DNA of 64,000 nt, taken from assembly GCF_001544355.1 (NCBI RefSeq), contig NZ_BCQI01000002.1, forward strand, positions 98,403-162,402, written 5' to 3'. The translations under genes and the position numbers were made by a program. Origin of the DNA: Alicyclobacillus acidiphilus NBRC 100859. Its GTDB lineage: Bacteria > Bacillota > Bacilli > Alicyclobacillales > Alicyclobacillaceae. The notes under the pieces were generated by a model. The model was not told where the DNA came from and ran no database searches. It worked only from the letters and a program-made list of their open reading frames with translations. Within the stretch, counting starts at the first letter, position 1. The number at the start of each line of letters is the position of its first letter. Shown piece after piece: positions 35,898 through 44,292 of the stretch.

Positions 35898-35927
35898 TTG
35901 TTTCGCGTTGTTTCGCATTGTTTCAGG
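35898..35927. repeat. Three tandem 10-bp units TTGTTTCGCR
   Basis: TTGTTTCGCG, TTGTTTCGCA and TTGTTTCAGG follow each other without gaps just after the EndoQ-like stop codon, upstream of spoIIM. Purpose unknown. Confidence 0.8.
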
Positions 35928-36048
35928 TAGAAGCCAAAGCCCATCGCAAAATGTTAGTCTAGCAGAAGGGGCCGGATCATAGACTCGTCGTAGAATGCTT
36001 GACGGACTTCGCATGGACAGGTGCGGGCCGTTACAGGGGGAGACTGCG

Positions 36049-36717
36049 ATGAGAACATCGACCTTTGTGCCGAGATCGACCCGACAGCCGATGGGTGTTC
36101 AGAGCCTGACGCGCGCTGCGATGCGCGAGTTTGTCAGGCGGCACCTGCACGTATGGTCGTTTTTGCTGGGCGTCATGTTGTGCGGTTTGGTGTTTGGCGG
36201 AATCCTATCGGCACAAATCGGACAAACCGATAAGCTGGTCCTCGGGAACGCGCTGGAAGAGCTGTTTACGGCCATGAAAAACCACTCGCTTGCTTCCGGT
36301 CCGGACCTGTGGTTCCAGAGGGCGATCGACGATGGCGAGTGGGTTGGCTGCATCTGGCTGTTTGGCGTTTCGGTCATCGGCATCCCATTCGTCGTCGCCA
36401 CGATGTTTTACAAGGCGTTTACCGTGGGGTTCGGGATTGGCTATACGACGCTGCAGTTTGGTTGGAAGGGCGCAATTGTCAGTTCGGTTGGCATTTTTCT
36501 GCATGAAGTGATTATTCTATTCACGTTGTTTATCGCCGCTGGCACAGCCATTCGCTTTTCGCAGCGCATTCTGGCTCAAGCGCTGCCGATGACAGAGCTG
36601 ACCATGCAATTTCTGAAATACACGGGCACCTTTATTCTCTGCAGCGGCGGCGTCATGTTGGGCGCTTTCGTCCAGGCCTTTATGGTTCCGCATTTACTGG
36701 TCCACTTCATTCGTTAG
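36049..36717 (+). CDS. spoIIM: Stage II sporulation protein M
   Basis: A 222-residue polytopic membrane protein of the engulfment complex SpoIID-SpoIIM-SpoIIP. The N-terminus (about 45 residues) is cytosolic and is followed by about five helices, including FLLGVMLCGLVFGGILSAQ and SSVGIFLHEVIILFTLFIAA. ATG 36049 is preceded by CAGGGGGAGACTGCG; the earlier ATG at 35995 has no such site. Position before xerD is as in Bacillus. Confidence 0.94.
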   Translation: MRTSTFVPRSTRQPMGVQSLTRAAMREFVRRHLHVWSFLLGVMLCGLVFGGILSAQIGQTDKLVLGNALEELFTAMKNHSLASGPDLWFQRAIDDGEWVGCIWLFGVSVIGIPFVVATMFYKAFTVGFGIGYTTLQFGWKGAIVSSVGIFLHEVIILFTLFIAAGTAIRFSQRILAQALPMTELTMQFLKYTGTFILCSGGVMLGAFVQAFMVPHLLVHFIR

Positions 36718-36727
36718 GCGGTGCGCG

Positions 36728-37054
36728 ATGTCTTCATTTACGTATCGAAATGAATCATTCACATGCGGGCATTGCGGGCTGTTTGTACAGCCCAGTGAAC
36801 GAACGTGTCGAAATCACTGTCCCCGCTGCCTGTATTCGGTTCACCTCGACGTCTTTCCAGGAGATCGGATGGCCGACTGCGGCGGGCTGATGGAACCTAT
36901 TCGCATCGAATACAACTCCAAAAAGGGCTATCAGATCGTGCACCGATGCCTGACGTGCGGGCACATCGGACGGAATATTGTGCTTCGAGACGTGGCCGTT
37001 CAACCCGATGACGAAGGGGCGATTTTCCACCTGATGCGCCATCCAAAAGCCTGA
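36728..37054 (+). CDS. RNHCP domain zinc-ribbon protein
   Basis: A 108-residue protein with [10 protein letters not shown], the [14 protein letters not shown] block that gives the family its name, and [10 protein letters not shown], so two probable zinc ribbons. The function of RNHCP proteins is not known; nucleic-acid binding is plausible. It starts 10 nt after spoIIM. Confidence 0.9.
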   Translation: MSSFTYRNESFTCGHCGLFVQPSERTCRNHCPRCLYSVHLDVFPGDRMADCGGLMEPIRIEYNSKKGYQIVHRCLTCGHIGRNIVLRDVAVQPDDEGAIFHLMRHPKA

Positions 37055-37164
37055 GTGTGATCCTGGTGTTGGCGAGTCTTGTCGAATCATGGCAGGACTT
37101 TTTCTGTTTTTGTGGAATATTCCACGAGACGTCGGCATACGGAACACAAAAAGGGAGTTTCGGC

Positions 37165-38052
37165 ATGGATGAGTGGATTCGCCGTTTCATAGAGTATCTC
37201 GCCATTGAACGGAGCTTGTCTGCCAATACGCTGGACTCGTATGAGCGGGACTTGCGATCGTTTCAGCAATATATCAAACGTCGCGGCGATCTGCCTCTTG
37301 AGGCTGTACAAAGGCATCACCTCTCGGCCTATCTTGGGCACTTGCATGAAATGGGCCGCGCCAATTCGACCATTTCGCGCAACTTGGCCGCCATCAGATC
37401 TTTCTTTCACTTTCTGGTGCGGGAGAATGTCATCGTTCAAGATCCGACCGTACATGTGGAAACACCGCGGATTGAAAAACGACTGCCTCGCGTGTTGACG
37501 CCTGAAGACGTCGAGCGCCTCTTGCGGGCGCCTGACCAAACGACGCCGTCCGGCATGCGCGACTACGCGATGTTGGAGTTGTTGTACGCCACAGGCATTC
37601 GCGTCAGCGAATTGGTTTCACTGCAATGCGAAGATTTGCATCTGTCCGGGGGATTTCTGCGGTGTATGGGCAAAGGCGGCAAGGAGCGCATCATTCCCGT
37701 TGGAGAGTACGCGCTCCACGCGCTTCATACATATATGGAGGTGGCGCGGCCGTCATTTATCAAAAACCGGGCAGTGAACGCCTTGTTCCTGAACCATCAC
37801 GGAACACAGATGTCGCGGCAAGGGTTTTGGAAGATCTTGAAAAAGTACGCCCAGGAAGCGCAGATCGTGAAGGAGATCACACCGCACACCCTGCGCCATT
37901 CGTTTGCGACACATCTCTTGGAGCGCGGCGCAGATTTGCGGGCGGTTCAGGAAATGCTAGGACATGCCGACATTTCCACGACGCAGATATATACCCACGT
38001 GACACGTGGTAGATTGAAAGAGATTTATATGTCTGCCCATCCTCGGTCATAA
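37165..38052 (+). CDS. xerD: Tyrosine recombinase XerD
   Basis: A 295-residue tyrosine recombinase that resolves chromosome dimers at dif with XerC. The N-terminal SAM-like core domain (about 1-90) is followed by the catalytic domain with Arg in TGIRVSELV, Lys in [29 protein letters not shown] and the nucleophilic Tyr in [11 protein letters not shown] 37165 follows AAGGGAGTTTCGGC. The gene position between spoIIM and deoB agrees with Bacillus XerD (RipX). Confidence 0.96.
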   Translation: MDEWIRRFIEYLAIERSLSANTLDSYERDLRSFQQYIKRRGDLPLEAVQRHHLSAYLGHLHEMGRANSTISRNLAAIRSFFHFLVRENVIVQDPTVHVETPRIEKRLPRVLTPEDVERLLRAPDQTTPSGMRDYAMLELLYATGIRVSELVSLQCEDLHLSGGFLRCMGKGGKERIIPVGEYALHALHTYMEVARPSFIKNRAVNALFLNHHGTQMSRQGFWKILKKYAQEAQIVKEITPHTLRHSFATHLLERGADLRAVQEMLGHADISTTQIYTHVTRGRLKEIYMSAHPRS

Positions 38053-38073
38053 ATCGGGTAAGGAGCACGCGCA

Positions 38074-39258
38074 ATGGCAAACGACAAACGTTGTATCTGG
38101 ATTGTGTTGGACAGCTGCGGTATCGGAGCAGCGCCAGATTCGGAGAAGTATGGGGAAGCGGACGCCAAGAGCAACACGTTCGCGCACGTCGCCCGTCACG
38201 CCGGCGGCCTGCACGTGCCCAATCTAGCAAGGTTGGGACTCGGGTGTATTCACCCCGTCGACGGGGTATCCACGGACGATGTAACCGGAGCCTTCGGGAA
38301 GATGGTCGAGCGGTCGGCGGGCAAGGACACGACCAACGGTCATTTGGAGTTCGTCGGGGTCGTCTTGGACAAACCCATGCCGACGTATCCGGATGGGTTT
38401 CCCCCTGAGATCATTCAACCGTTCGAAGCGTACGTGGGCAAACCGGTACTGGCCAATCGTCCTGCCTCCGGCACCGAGATCATCAAGGAATTTGGCGAAG
38501 AGCACATGCGGACAGGACGGCCCATCGTCTACACGTCCGCGGATAGTGTCTTTCAAATCGCCGCGCACGAGGATGTCGTCCCGGTCGATCGATTGTACGA
38601 CTGGTGCGAATACGCGAGATCCATCCTCACGGGAGATCACGCCGTGGGGCGGGTCATTGCCAGACCATTCGTCGGACAGCCGGGCAGTTTTGAGCGGACG
38701 GATCGGCGCAGGGACTTCTCTCTGACCTTTGGAAACACCGTCCTGAATGCCATCGAGGATGCTGGCTATCCCGTGATCGGCATCGGGAAAATCGGCGATA
38801 TCTACGGCGGAAGCGGCATTTCCGAGAGCGTGCACACGCACGACAACGAGGACGGCATGCGTCAGTTGCTGCGCCGCTGCGAATTGCACGACCATGGGTT
38901 GTTGTACGCCAATCTGGTCGATTTCGACGCCAAGTACGGCCACCGCAACGATCCGGTTGGTTTTGCCAAGGCCATCGAATCATTCGATGTGCAGCTCGGT
39001 GAACTGCTCAAGGTGCTCGCCGATGGCGATCTGTTGTGCATCACCGCCGATCACGGCTGCGATCCAACGGTTCCAGGTACGGATCACACTCGAGAAGTGG
39101 TGCCGTTGCTGATGTACCATAAAGGTTTGCACAGGGCCATCGACTTGGGAACGAGATCGACGTTCGCCGATCTCGGCGCGACCATCGCCGACTTTTTCGG
39201 CGTCAGCAAGCCTGATGTGGGCGTGTCATTCCTGGCGGATCTGCAGCTGTCGAAGTAA
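38074..39258 (+). CDS. deoB: Phosphopentomutase
   Basis: A 394-residue alkaline-phosphatase-like mutase that interconverts ribose-1- or deoxyribose-1-phosphate and the 5-phosphates in nucleoside salvage. Metal and catalytic motifs are IVLDSCGIGAAPDS, KDTTNGHLEF (Thr phospho-acceptor) and ADHGCDPTVPGTDHTRE. ATG follows TAAGGAGCACGCGCA. The purine nucleoside phosphorylase gene that follows in Bacillus is absent. Confidence 0.97.
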   Translation: MANDKRCIWIVLDSCGIGAAPDSEKYGEADAKSNTFAHVARHAGGLHVPNLARLGLGCIHPVDGVSTDDVTGAFGKMVERSAGKDTTNGHLEFVGVVLDKPMPTYPDGFPPEIIQPFEAYVGKPVLANRPASGTEIIKEFGEEHMRTGRPIVYTSADSVFQIAAHEDVVPVDRLYDWCEYARSILTGDHAVGRVIARPFVGQPGSFERTDRRRDFSLTFGNTVLNAIEDAGYPVIGIGKIGDIYGGSGISESVHTHDNEDGMRQLLRRCELHDHGLLYANLVDFDAKYGHRNDPVGFAKAIESFDVQLGELLKVLADGDLLCITADHGCDPTVPGTDHTREVVPLLMYHKGLHRAIDLGTRSTFADLGATIADFFGVSKPDVGVSFLADLQLSK

Positions 39259-39364
39259 ACGGCCCGAAGAGCAGCGAGTAGAACGTGTAGAAAGGAAAAT
39301 CTTGCGCAAACTAACCCCTGATTCTGTCCAACGTACTTACATACGACAAACAGGGGGTTGCAAG

Positions 39365-40615
39365 ATGGCACGGAGAAGCAGTTTCGTAAAACGGGTGACC
39401 GTCGCCAGCCTGACGATGCTGGCGATAGGTTCGCCCATTTTTGGATCGATACATGCACAGACGGCTGCTGCCAACGTTGTGACGGTGACACCGCTCAGCG
39501 AACGGACGCCGGCGAAATCGGAGCCGACTTCTGCGGTCGACTTGGCCAAGAACGCTCGATCCGCTGTGCTGATGGATGCGGCGACAGGCAAGGTCCTGTA
39601 TCAAAAGGACGGCAATGAAGAGCTGCCGATGGCCAGTATCACGAAAATCATGACGATGCTGCTGATCCTGGAGGCAGTGGACAGCGGCAAGATCAAATGG
39701 ACGGATCAGGTCAAGACGAGCGACTATGCCGCCAGCATGGGTGGTTCACAAATCTTTCTGGAACCCGGAGAAAGCATGAGCGTGCGCGACATGCTCAAAG
39801 GAATCGCCGTCGCGTCCGCGAACGACGCGTGCGTCGCCATGGCCGAATACCTGGATGGCAGCGAGGAAGCGTTCGTCTCGAGAATGAACGAGCGAGCGAA
39901 GCAGTTGGGGATGACCGACACCCATTTCTCGAATTGCAACGGACTTCCCGCAAAAAATCACTACTCCAGCGCACACGACATCGCCGTGATGTCGAGAGCG
40001 TTGTTGGCGCATCCGGAGATTACATCCTTCACATCGATTTATAGCGATTATCTGCGCAAGGATTCGGATCGGCCGCTGTGGCTGGTCAACACGAATAAAT
40101 TGGTCCGCTTCTACGATGGCGTGGACGGGTTGAAGACCGGGTACACGCAAGAGGCTAAATACTGTCTCTCGGCTACCGCAAAGCGGGGAGATTTCCGTGT
40201 CATTGCTGTCGTGATGGGCGAGCCGAAGCCGACCGTGCGCAACGCCGAGGTCAGTTCGATGCTCAATTGGGCGTTCAGTCACTATTCCTCTGTCCTCGTC
40301 TACCCAGCAGGGCAGGTGGTGGCACAGGCCAAAGTGTCGAAGGGAACGAAAGATACGGTTCCTGTGGTGACCCAAACGTCGGTTGGTTACGTCGTTCAAA
40401 AAGGATCGAAGAAAGCGCATGAATGCAAAATCGAGATCGACAAGCTACGCGCACCCGTGAAACAAGGTCAACGGGTCGGAATGCTGCATCTCATCGTCGA
40501 CGGCACCACGGTCGAGCAAGTGCCTTTGATTGCGCAAACCGGGGTCGATCGCGCGAATTTCTTCCAGGGTCTTTCGAAGACGGTGAAGAAAATCGTGACA
40601 TTTGGCCAGGGCTGA
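39365..40615 (+). CDS. dacF: Serine-type D-Ala-D-Ala carboxypeptidase, DacF type
   Basis: A 416-residue low-molecular-weight penicillin-binding protein with an N-terminal signal peptide (about residues 1-33). The nucleophile is in MASITKIM (SxxK), the SxN-type motif is ASANDACVA and the third motif is DGLKTGYT. A C-terminal PBP5-like beta domain follows (about 300-380). DacF trims spore cortex peptidoglycan. In Bacillus it heads the spoIIA operon; here a divergent regulator gene separates them. The ribosome site AGGGGG lies within an inverted repeat (AACCCCTG 39313 with CAGGGGGTT 39351). Confidence 0.94.
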   Translation: MARRSSFVKRVTVASLTMLAIGSPIFGSIHAQTAAANVVTVTPLSERTPAKSEPTSAVDLAKNARSAVLMDAATGKVLYQKDGNEELPMASITKIMTMLLILEAVDSGKIKWTDQVKTSDYAASMGGSQIFLEPGESMSVRDMLKGIAVASANDACVAMAEYLDGSEEAFVSRMNERAKQLGMTDTHFSNCNGLPAKNHYSSAHDIAVMSRALLAHPEITSFTSIYSDYLRKDSDRPLWLVNTNKLVRFYDGVDGLKTGYTQEAKYCLSATAKRGDFRVIAVVMGEPKPTVRNAEVSSMLNWAFSHYSSVLVYPAGQVVAQAKVSKGTKDTVPVVTQTSVGYVVQKGSKKAHECKIEIDKLRAPVKQGQRVGMLHLIVDGTTVEQVPLIAQTGVDRANFFQGLSKTVKKIVTFGQG

Positions 40616-40633
40616 TGGTCGCCTGGCCCGACG

Positions 40634-40662
40634 GCTCGACGGGCTTCGACAGCCTGTCGAGC
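40634..40662. terminator. 12-bp hairpin between convergent dacF and XRE-TPR genes
   Basis: GCTCGACGGGCT pairs with AGCCTGTCGAGC (one G-U) around a five-base loop. The T tail is poor, so this is a likely but not classical terminator. Confidence 0.6.
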
Positions 40663-40721
40663 TCTCGAGAAATTTGTGGACAAATCTTATTGATCAGGAA
40701 ATATGGATTCGGAACGATCGT

Positions 40722-41984
40722 TTATTTCTGTATGGTGAGCACCGCCCGTGCGTGCGCCTGACACAGCCTAATCAGGTCGCCTTGACGGCCGCTCGCCATG
40801 AAATACTGTCGCTGCGCCTCGCGAATGTCAGGCAGCAGCGCGGGCGGCAGCCGTTCCTGGTTCGATTCCAGCCATTCAAGTTCTTGCGCGGCATCTTCCA
40901 GCTCGCCGAAAGCCAAACGGCATTTCGCCCGCACCAATTTCAAACTCGCTTCAACTGACCTTTCCAGCTTCGTGTGTTTCAACGCCTCATCCGCTTGTTC
41001 CATCGCCTCTCGATAGTTGCCCATGGCCAAACTCACCAGGGCGAGCTCGTGCTGAACGGCAATCCTCTGCAGCGAGTCCAGCGGCGCGATATTGGCAAGG
41101 GTCGACCGAAGCACCGCGTGCGCTTCCTCGTATCGCTGCGCATATCGCAAGGCCATGCCCTTGTTGATAAAACATTGAATCAGCGAATAGGTGTTTCCAT
41201 TCTGAAGATATTCTTCAATCGAACGATCACAGTATTCTATCGCCCGATCGAAGTTGTGCATGCACAGGCAGGCACAGGCAAGGCCGTGATAGACCCGGCC
41301 GTGATCGACTCCGCCGTAGATGGCGTGAAGCTGGAGAATTTCGTCGTACAAGTTCGCAGCTTCCGCGAATCTGCCCTCCAGCAGGTACATACGAGCGAGA
41401 TGCATATCGATTTTGACCGCGATCGGCATGTAGAGCTGGGGATTGTGCAGCAGCACTTCTCGGGCGCGCGCAAAATAGACCGTTGCCACATTGGCGAGGC
41501 CATGTTTGCGCAAGGCAATCGCCGCATGATAATAGTTGTGGACGACCATGGGCAGGTCGTTTCGTTCGTAACCCAATTGAATCAGGCATTCGTACATTTT
41601 GACGGCTTGACCATAATCGCGAATTTTCGAATAACAGTCGGCCAGCTCGTTGTAAATCACTTCGGGTTTCAGTGGGGCTCCGAGCGGCCACGACAACCCT
41701 TTGAGCAATCCAATGGCCTCTTCGAACTTGCCTTCCTGAAGGCACTGTTTCGCCAATTTGAAGTTCGCCACGTCATCCGCTTTCTCCACCAGGCTGTTGG
41801 CAAAATACTCGATGTCCACGCCAAGTCGGTTGGCCAATGCTTCCAGCAGGGCGGGCGACGGAGTCGCGCGATCGGATTCGACCTGACTGACCATACTCGC
41901 CGTAACAAGCCCTTCTGCCAAAGATTGCTGGGTAAACCCGCGCTGCTTCCGCAAGTTTCGGAGCTTGGTGCCCAGTGTCTCCAT
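40722..41984 (-). CDS. XRE-family regulator with TPR repeats (RRNPP/PlcR-like architecture)
   Basis: A 420-residue protein: an N-terminal helix-turn-helix (about 5-60, LRKQRGFTQQSLAEGL and VSQVESDRATPS) followed by about eight to nine tetratricopeptide repeats to the end. This layout is that of peptide-sensing regulators of the RRNPP group. ATG 41984 has GAGGAGG eight bases upstream. It is divergent from spoIIAA, so the two share a control region of 172 bases; a role in timing spoIIA expression is a reasonable inference. I saw no convincing signal-peptide gene beside it. Confidence 0.88.
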   Translation of the reverse strand: METLGTKLRNLRKQRGFTQQSLAEGLVTASMVSQVESDRATPSPALLEALANRLGVDIEYFANSLVEKADDVANFKLAKQCLQEGKFEEAIGLLKGLSWPLGAPLKPEVIYNELADCYSKIRDYGQAVKMYECLIQLGYERNDLPMVVHNYYHAAIALRKHGLANVATVYFARAREVLLHNPQLYMPIAVKIDMHLARMYLLEGRFAEAANLYDEILQLHAIYGGVDHGRVYHGLACACLCMHNFDRAIEYCDRSIEEYLQNGNTYSLIQCFINKGMALRYAQRYEEAHAVLRSTLANIAPLDSLQRIAVQHELALVSLAMGNYREAMEQADEALKHTKLERSVEASLKLVRAKCRLAFGELEDAAQELEWLESNQERLPPALLPDIREAQRQYFMASGRQGDLIRLCQAHARAVLTIQK

Positions 41985-42051
41985 GGTTGTCGCCTCCTCG
42001 CCACATTTATTCAATTCTACTACGGATATCCAACGGCAGGAACTAGGAATT

Positions 42052-42058
42052 TGTCGAA
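42052..42058 (+). promoter_or_regulatory. Spo0A box upstream of spoIIAA
   Basis: TGTCGAA is a perfect Spo0A box 32 nt upstream of the -35 of the sigma-H-like promoter. The Bacillus spoIIA operon is activated by Spo0A-P from similar boxes. Confidence 0.55.
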
Positions 42059-42090
42059 ATGAAGAGAAGCCCCACTAGTTTTGTCAAGGA

Positions 42091-42120
42091 GCAGGAATTG
42101 TGTCCTGAAACCGTGAATTC
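42091..42120 (+). promoter_or_regulatory. Sigma-H-type promoter of the spoIIA operon
   Basis: GCAGGAATT (42091-42099) and CGTGAATTC (42112-42120), 12 nt apart, fit the sigma-H consensus closely (RnAGGAwWW, RnnGAATww). spoIIA of Bacillus is sigma-H dependent. Confidence 0.7.
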
Positions 42121-42156
42121 TTGGCGACATTGTGTGAATGAGAGGAGTCGTATGCG

Positions 42157-42504
42157 GTGCCGTTAGTGGAGACGAGATTTGAGCACGGTGTGTTGGTCAT
42201 CTCGCTAAAAGGGGAGCTTGACCACCACGCTGTCGAGCAGATTCGGGACAATATCGAACGTCAATTGGCAGAAAACCACTACAGAGGTCTGGTCATCTCG
42301 TTTCGAAATATCGAATTCATGGATAGTTCGGGATTGGGCCTCATCTTGGGACGATATCGAACCGTCAGGGAGCACGGCGGCCAGATGGCCTTGTGTGAAG
42401 TCGGCGCCTCGCTTCGCAAACTGTTTGAAATGTCCGGATTACTGAAGGTGTTGCCAGTGTACGACTCGGAGGAAGTCGCTGTGCAAGCTATCCAGGGAGC
42501 GTGA
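42157..42504 (+). CDS. spoIIAA: Anti-anti-sigma factor SpoIIAA
   Basis: A 115-residue STAS-domain protein. Unphosphorylated SpoIIAA frees sigma-F by binding SpoIIAB; the phosphorylated serine lies in NIEFMDSSGLGLILG. GTG 42157 follows GAGAGGAGTCGTATGCG. It opens the spoIIAA-spoIIAB-sigF operon. Confidence 0.97.
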   Translation: MPLVETRFEHGVLVISLKGELDHHAVEQIRDNIERQLAENHYRGLVISFRNIEFMDSSGLGLILGRYRTVREHGGQMALCEVGASLRKLFEMSGLLKVLPVYDSEEVAVQAIQGA

Positions 42505-42511
42505 GAGCCAG

Positions 42512-42973
42512 ATGGATCGAGTCATGGAGGAAGTTCGATTGAGCAACTACCTGCGTTTGCAGTTTCCGAGCAAATCCGAAAATGAGTCGCTGGCGCGCAT
42601 CACCGTGGCATCGTTTGTGGCCAATCTCGATCCCACGATGGAAGAGTTGACCGAGCTGAAGACCGCGGTTTCGGAAGCTGTCACCAACGCCATCATTCAT
42701 GGTTACGGAGAGCAGGCCGGGGAAGTCACGATTGAGTGCGCGTTGTTCGATCACACCGTGAAAGTCGTCATCGAAGACAAGGGCGTCGGTATTGCCGATA
42801 TCGACGAAGCCCGCCAGCCCATGTACACGTCCCGGCCCGAACTCGAACGATCCGGGATGGGTATGACCATCATGGAGACGTTTGTGGATTCCATCGAGAT
42901 CGAATCGACGGTCGGTGAAGGAACGCGCGTGACGTTGATCAAGACATTCGGCATGAGCAACGACGTCATGTGA
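42512..42973 (+). CDS. spoIIAB: Anti-sigma F factor and SpoIIAA kinase SpoIIAB
   Basis: A 153-residue GHKL-fold kinase that holds sigma-F and phosphorylates SpoIIAA. LKTAVSEAVTNAIIHGYG is the N-box, IEDKGVGIADID the G1 region and RSGMGMTIMETFVD the G2 region. It starts eight bases after spoIIAA. Its stop overlaps an in-frame GTG of sigF, but a better sigF start lies further on. Confidence 0.97.
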   Translation: MDRVMEEVRLSNYLRLQFPSKSENESLARITVASFVANLDPTMEELTELKTAVSEAVTNAIIHGYGEQAGEVTIECALFDHTVKVVIEDKGVGIADIDEARQPMYTSRPELERSGMGMTIMETFVDSIEIESTVGEGTRVTLIKTFGMSNDVM

Positions 42974-42987
42974 TGGAGGTCTCTTCA

Positions 42988-43743
42988 ATGGACTACGCAA
43001 AAGAGGCTTCTGCAAAACATCACAAGCTGAGCGACGACGAGGTTCGGGAGCTGCTGGAAAAGAGCCATGCCGGAGACGTCGAAGCCAGAGAACGGCTTGT
43101 CGTGCACAACCAACGGCTCGTTTGGGCCGTCGTGCAGCGGTTTCTTGGGAGAGGCTACGAAGCCGATGACCTGTTTCAAATTGGCTGTATCGGTCTCATG
43201 AAGGCTGTCGATAAATTTGATCTGTCGTACGATGTGAAATTTTCCACCTACGCGGTTCCGATGATCATCGGCGAAATTCAGCGGTTTTTGCGCGATGACA
43301 GCACCGTAAAGGTCAGTCGGAGCCTGAAAGAGACGGCGAAGCAGATTCGCCACGTTCGGGATCGGCTGTCGAAAGAATTGGGCCGGCAGCCCCATATTAC
43401 CGAAGTGGCGGAAGCCATGGGCATGGAACCGTCGGAAATCGTGTTCGCCCAGGAAGCGTTGCGCGCGCCTGCGTCGATTCACGAGACGGTCTACGAAAAC
43501 GATGGCGATCCCATCTATTTGATGGATCAAATCGCGGACGAGGAGACCGAAGGAAAGTTTGACAAAGTCGAACTGCACGAAATCATCGGTCGGCTGCCTG
43601 AGCGTGAACGATACATCGTGTACATGCGCTTCTTTCGCGACAAGACACAGAGCGACGTCGCAAAGGTGCTCGGCATCTCGCAAGTGCAGGTGTCGCGGCT
43701 GGAAAAACGAATACTTCAGCAAATGAGAGAGGAACTCGAATAG
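42988..43743 (+). CDS. sigF: RNA polymerase sigma-F factor
   Basis: A 252-residue forespore sigma factor. Region 2 contains DDLFQIGCIGLMKAVDKFD and FSTYAVPMIIGEIQRFLRD; region 4 ends VAKVLGISQVQVSRLEKRIL. ATG 42988 has GGAGG eight bases upstream; GTG 42970 overlaps the spoIIAB stop and has no site of its own. A short terminator follows the stop directly. Confidence 0.97.
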   Translation: MDYAKEASAKHHKLSDDEVRELLEKSHAGDVEARERLVVHNQRLVWAVVQRFLGRGYEADDLFQIGCIGLMKAVDKFDLSYDVKFSTYAVPMIIGEIQRFLRDDSTVKVSRSLKETAKQIRHVRDRLSKELGRQPHITEVAEAMGMEPSEIVFAQEALRAPASIHETVYENDGDPIYLMDQIADEETEGKFDKVELHEIIGRLPERERYIVYMRFFRDKTQSDVAKVLGISQVQVSRLEKRILQQMREELE

Positions 43744-43764
43744 CCGCGTCAGCGGCTTTTTTTT
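43742..43764 (+). terminator. Terminator directly after sigF
   Basis: AGCCGC pairs with GCGGCT around a four-base loop and is followed by eight T. It partly overlaps the sigF stop codon and separates the spoIIA operon from spoVA. Confidence 0.85.
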
Positions 43765-43784
43765 ATGGGAATTGGGACACAATA

Positions 43785-43798
43785 CGAATTGCAATTCG
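43785..43798. repeat. Perfect 14-bp palindrome upstream of spoVAC
   Basis: CGAATTGCAATTCG is its own reverse complement. It lies 24 nt before the spoVAC start and after the sigF terminator, so it could be an operator for a dimeric protein. No known box is recognised. Confidence 0.5.
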
Positions 43799-43821
43799 AT
43801 GTCTGTAGGGGGTGGGGCTCT

Positions 43822-44280
43822 GTGGCTATGGCTTCAGAAGCGGATAAACGACGCTATCGAGAACTCGTCAAACGCGAGCAGCCAGGGCGGCGAATTGTTC
43901 GAAACACGATTCGCGCGTTTGTGGTTGGCGGCCTCATTTGCGAAATCGGCCAATGCGTCCAGAGCATGTTTATTCGCTTTGCCCATTTCAAACCGACGGA
44001 GGCGGGGAATCCGACGGTCGCTGTCATGATTTTTCTGTCCGTCGTGTGTACGGCGCTCGGTGTCTACGATCGGTTTGCGCAGTGGGCTGGGGCGGGGTCT
44101 GCGGTTCCTGTCACCGGATTCGCCAACACGATGAGTTCCGCTGCGATGGAACACCGCAGCGAAGGTTGGGTGTCAGGCGTTGGCTCCAACATGTTCAAGG
44201 TGGCGGGACCAGTCATCGTCTATGGCGTGGTCAGCGCGTTTTTCGTCGCCATGATTCGGTATCTCGTCACGCATCTGTAG
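43822..44280 (+). CDS. spoVAC: Stage V sporulation protein AC
   Basis: A 152-residue membrane protein with about four helices, part of the SpoVA channel that loads Ca-dipicolinate into the spore and releases it in germination. VKREQPGRRIVRNTIRAFVVGGLICEIGQ is conserved (first 20 residues shown only in part). GTG 43822 follows GGGGGTGGGGCTCT; ATG 43828 is close behind. Upstream genes spoVAA and spoVAB are absent, as in many Bacillota outside Bacillus. Confidence 0.95.
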   Translation: MAMASEADKRRYRELVKREQPGRRIVRNTIRAFVVGGLICEIGQCVQSMFIRFAHFKPTEAGNPTVAVMIFLSVVCTALGVYDRFAQWAGAGSAVPVTGFANTMSSAAMEHRSEGWVSGVGSNMFKVAGPVIVYGVVSAFFVAMIRYLVTHL

Positions 44281-44292
44281 GGAGGAGCGGGC

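Noticed and set aside
35978..35985. CATAGACT as a sigma-E -10 for spoIIM
   Set aside because: No matching -35 at the correct distance, so I do not list it as a feature although spoIIM is expected to be sigma-E dependent.
40616..40721. Possible signal-peptide gene for the XRE-TPR regulator
   Set aside because: The short frame has no secretion signal and includes a hairpin; nothing supports a Phr/PapR-like peptide.
40974..42062. 362-codon open frame on the plus strand
   Set aside because: It is antisense to the XRE-TPR regulator, whose HTH and TPR pattern is clear.
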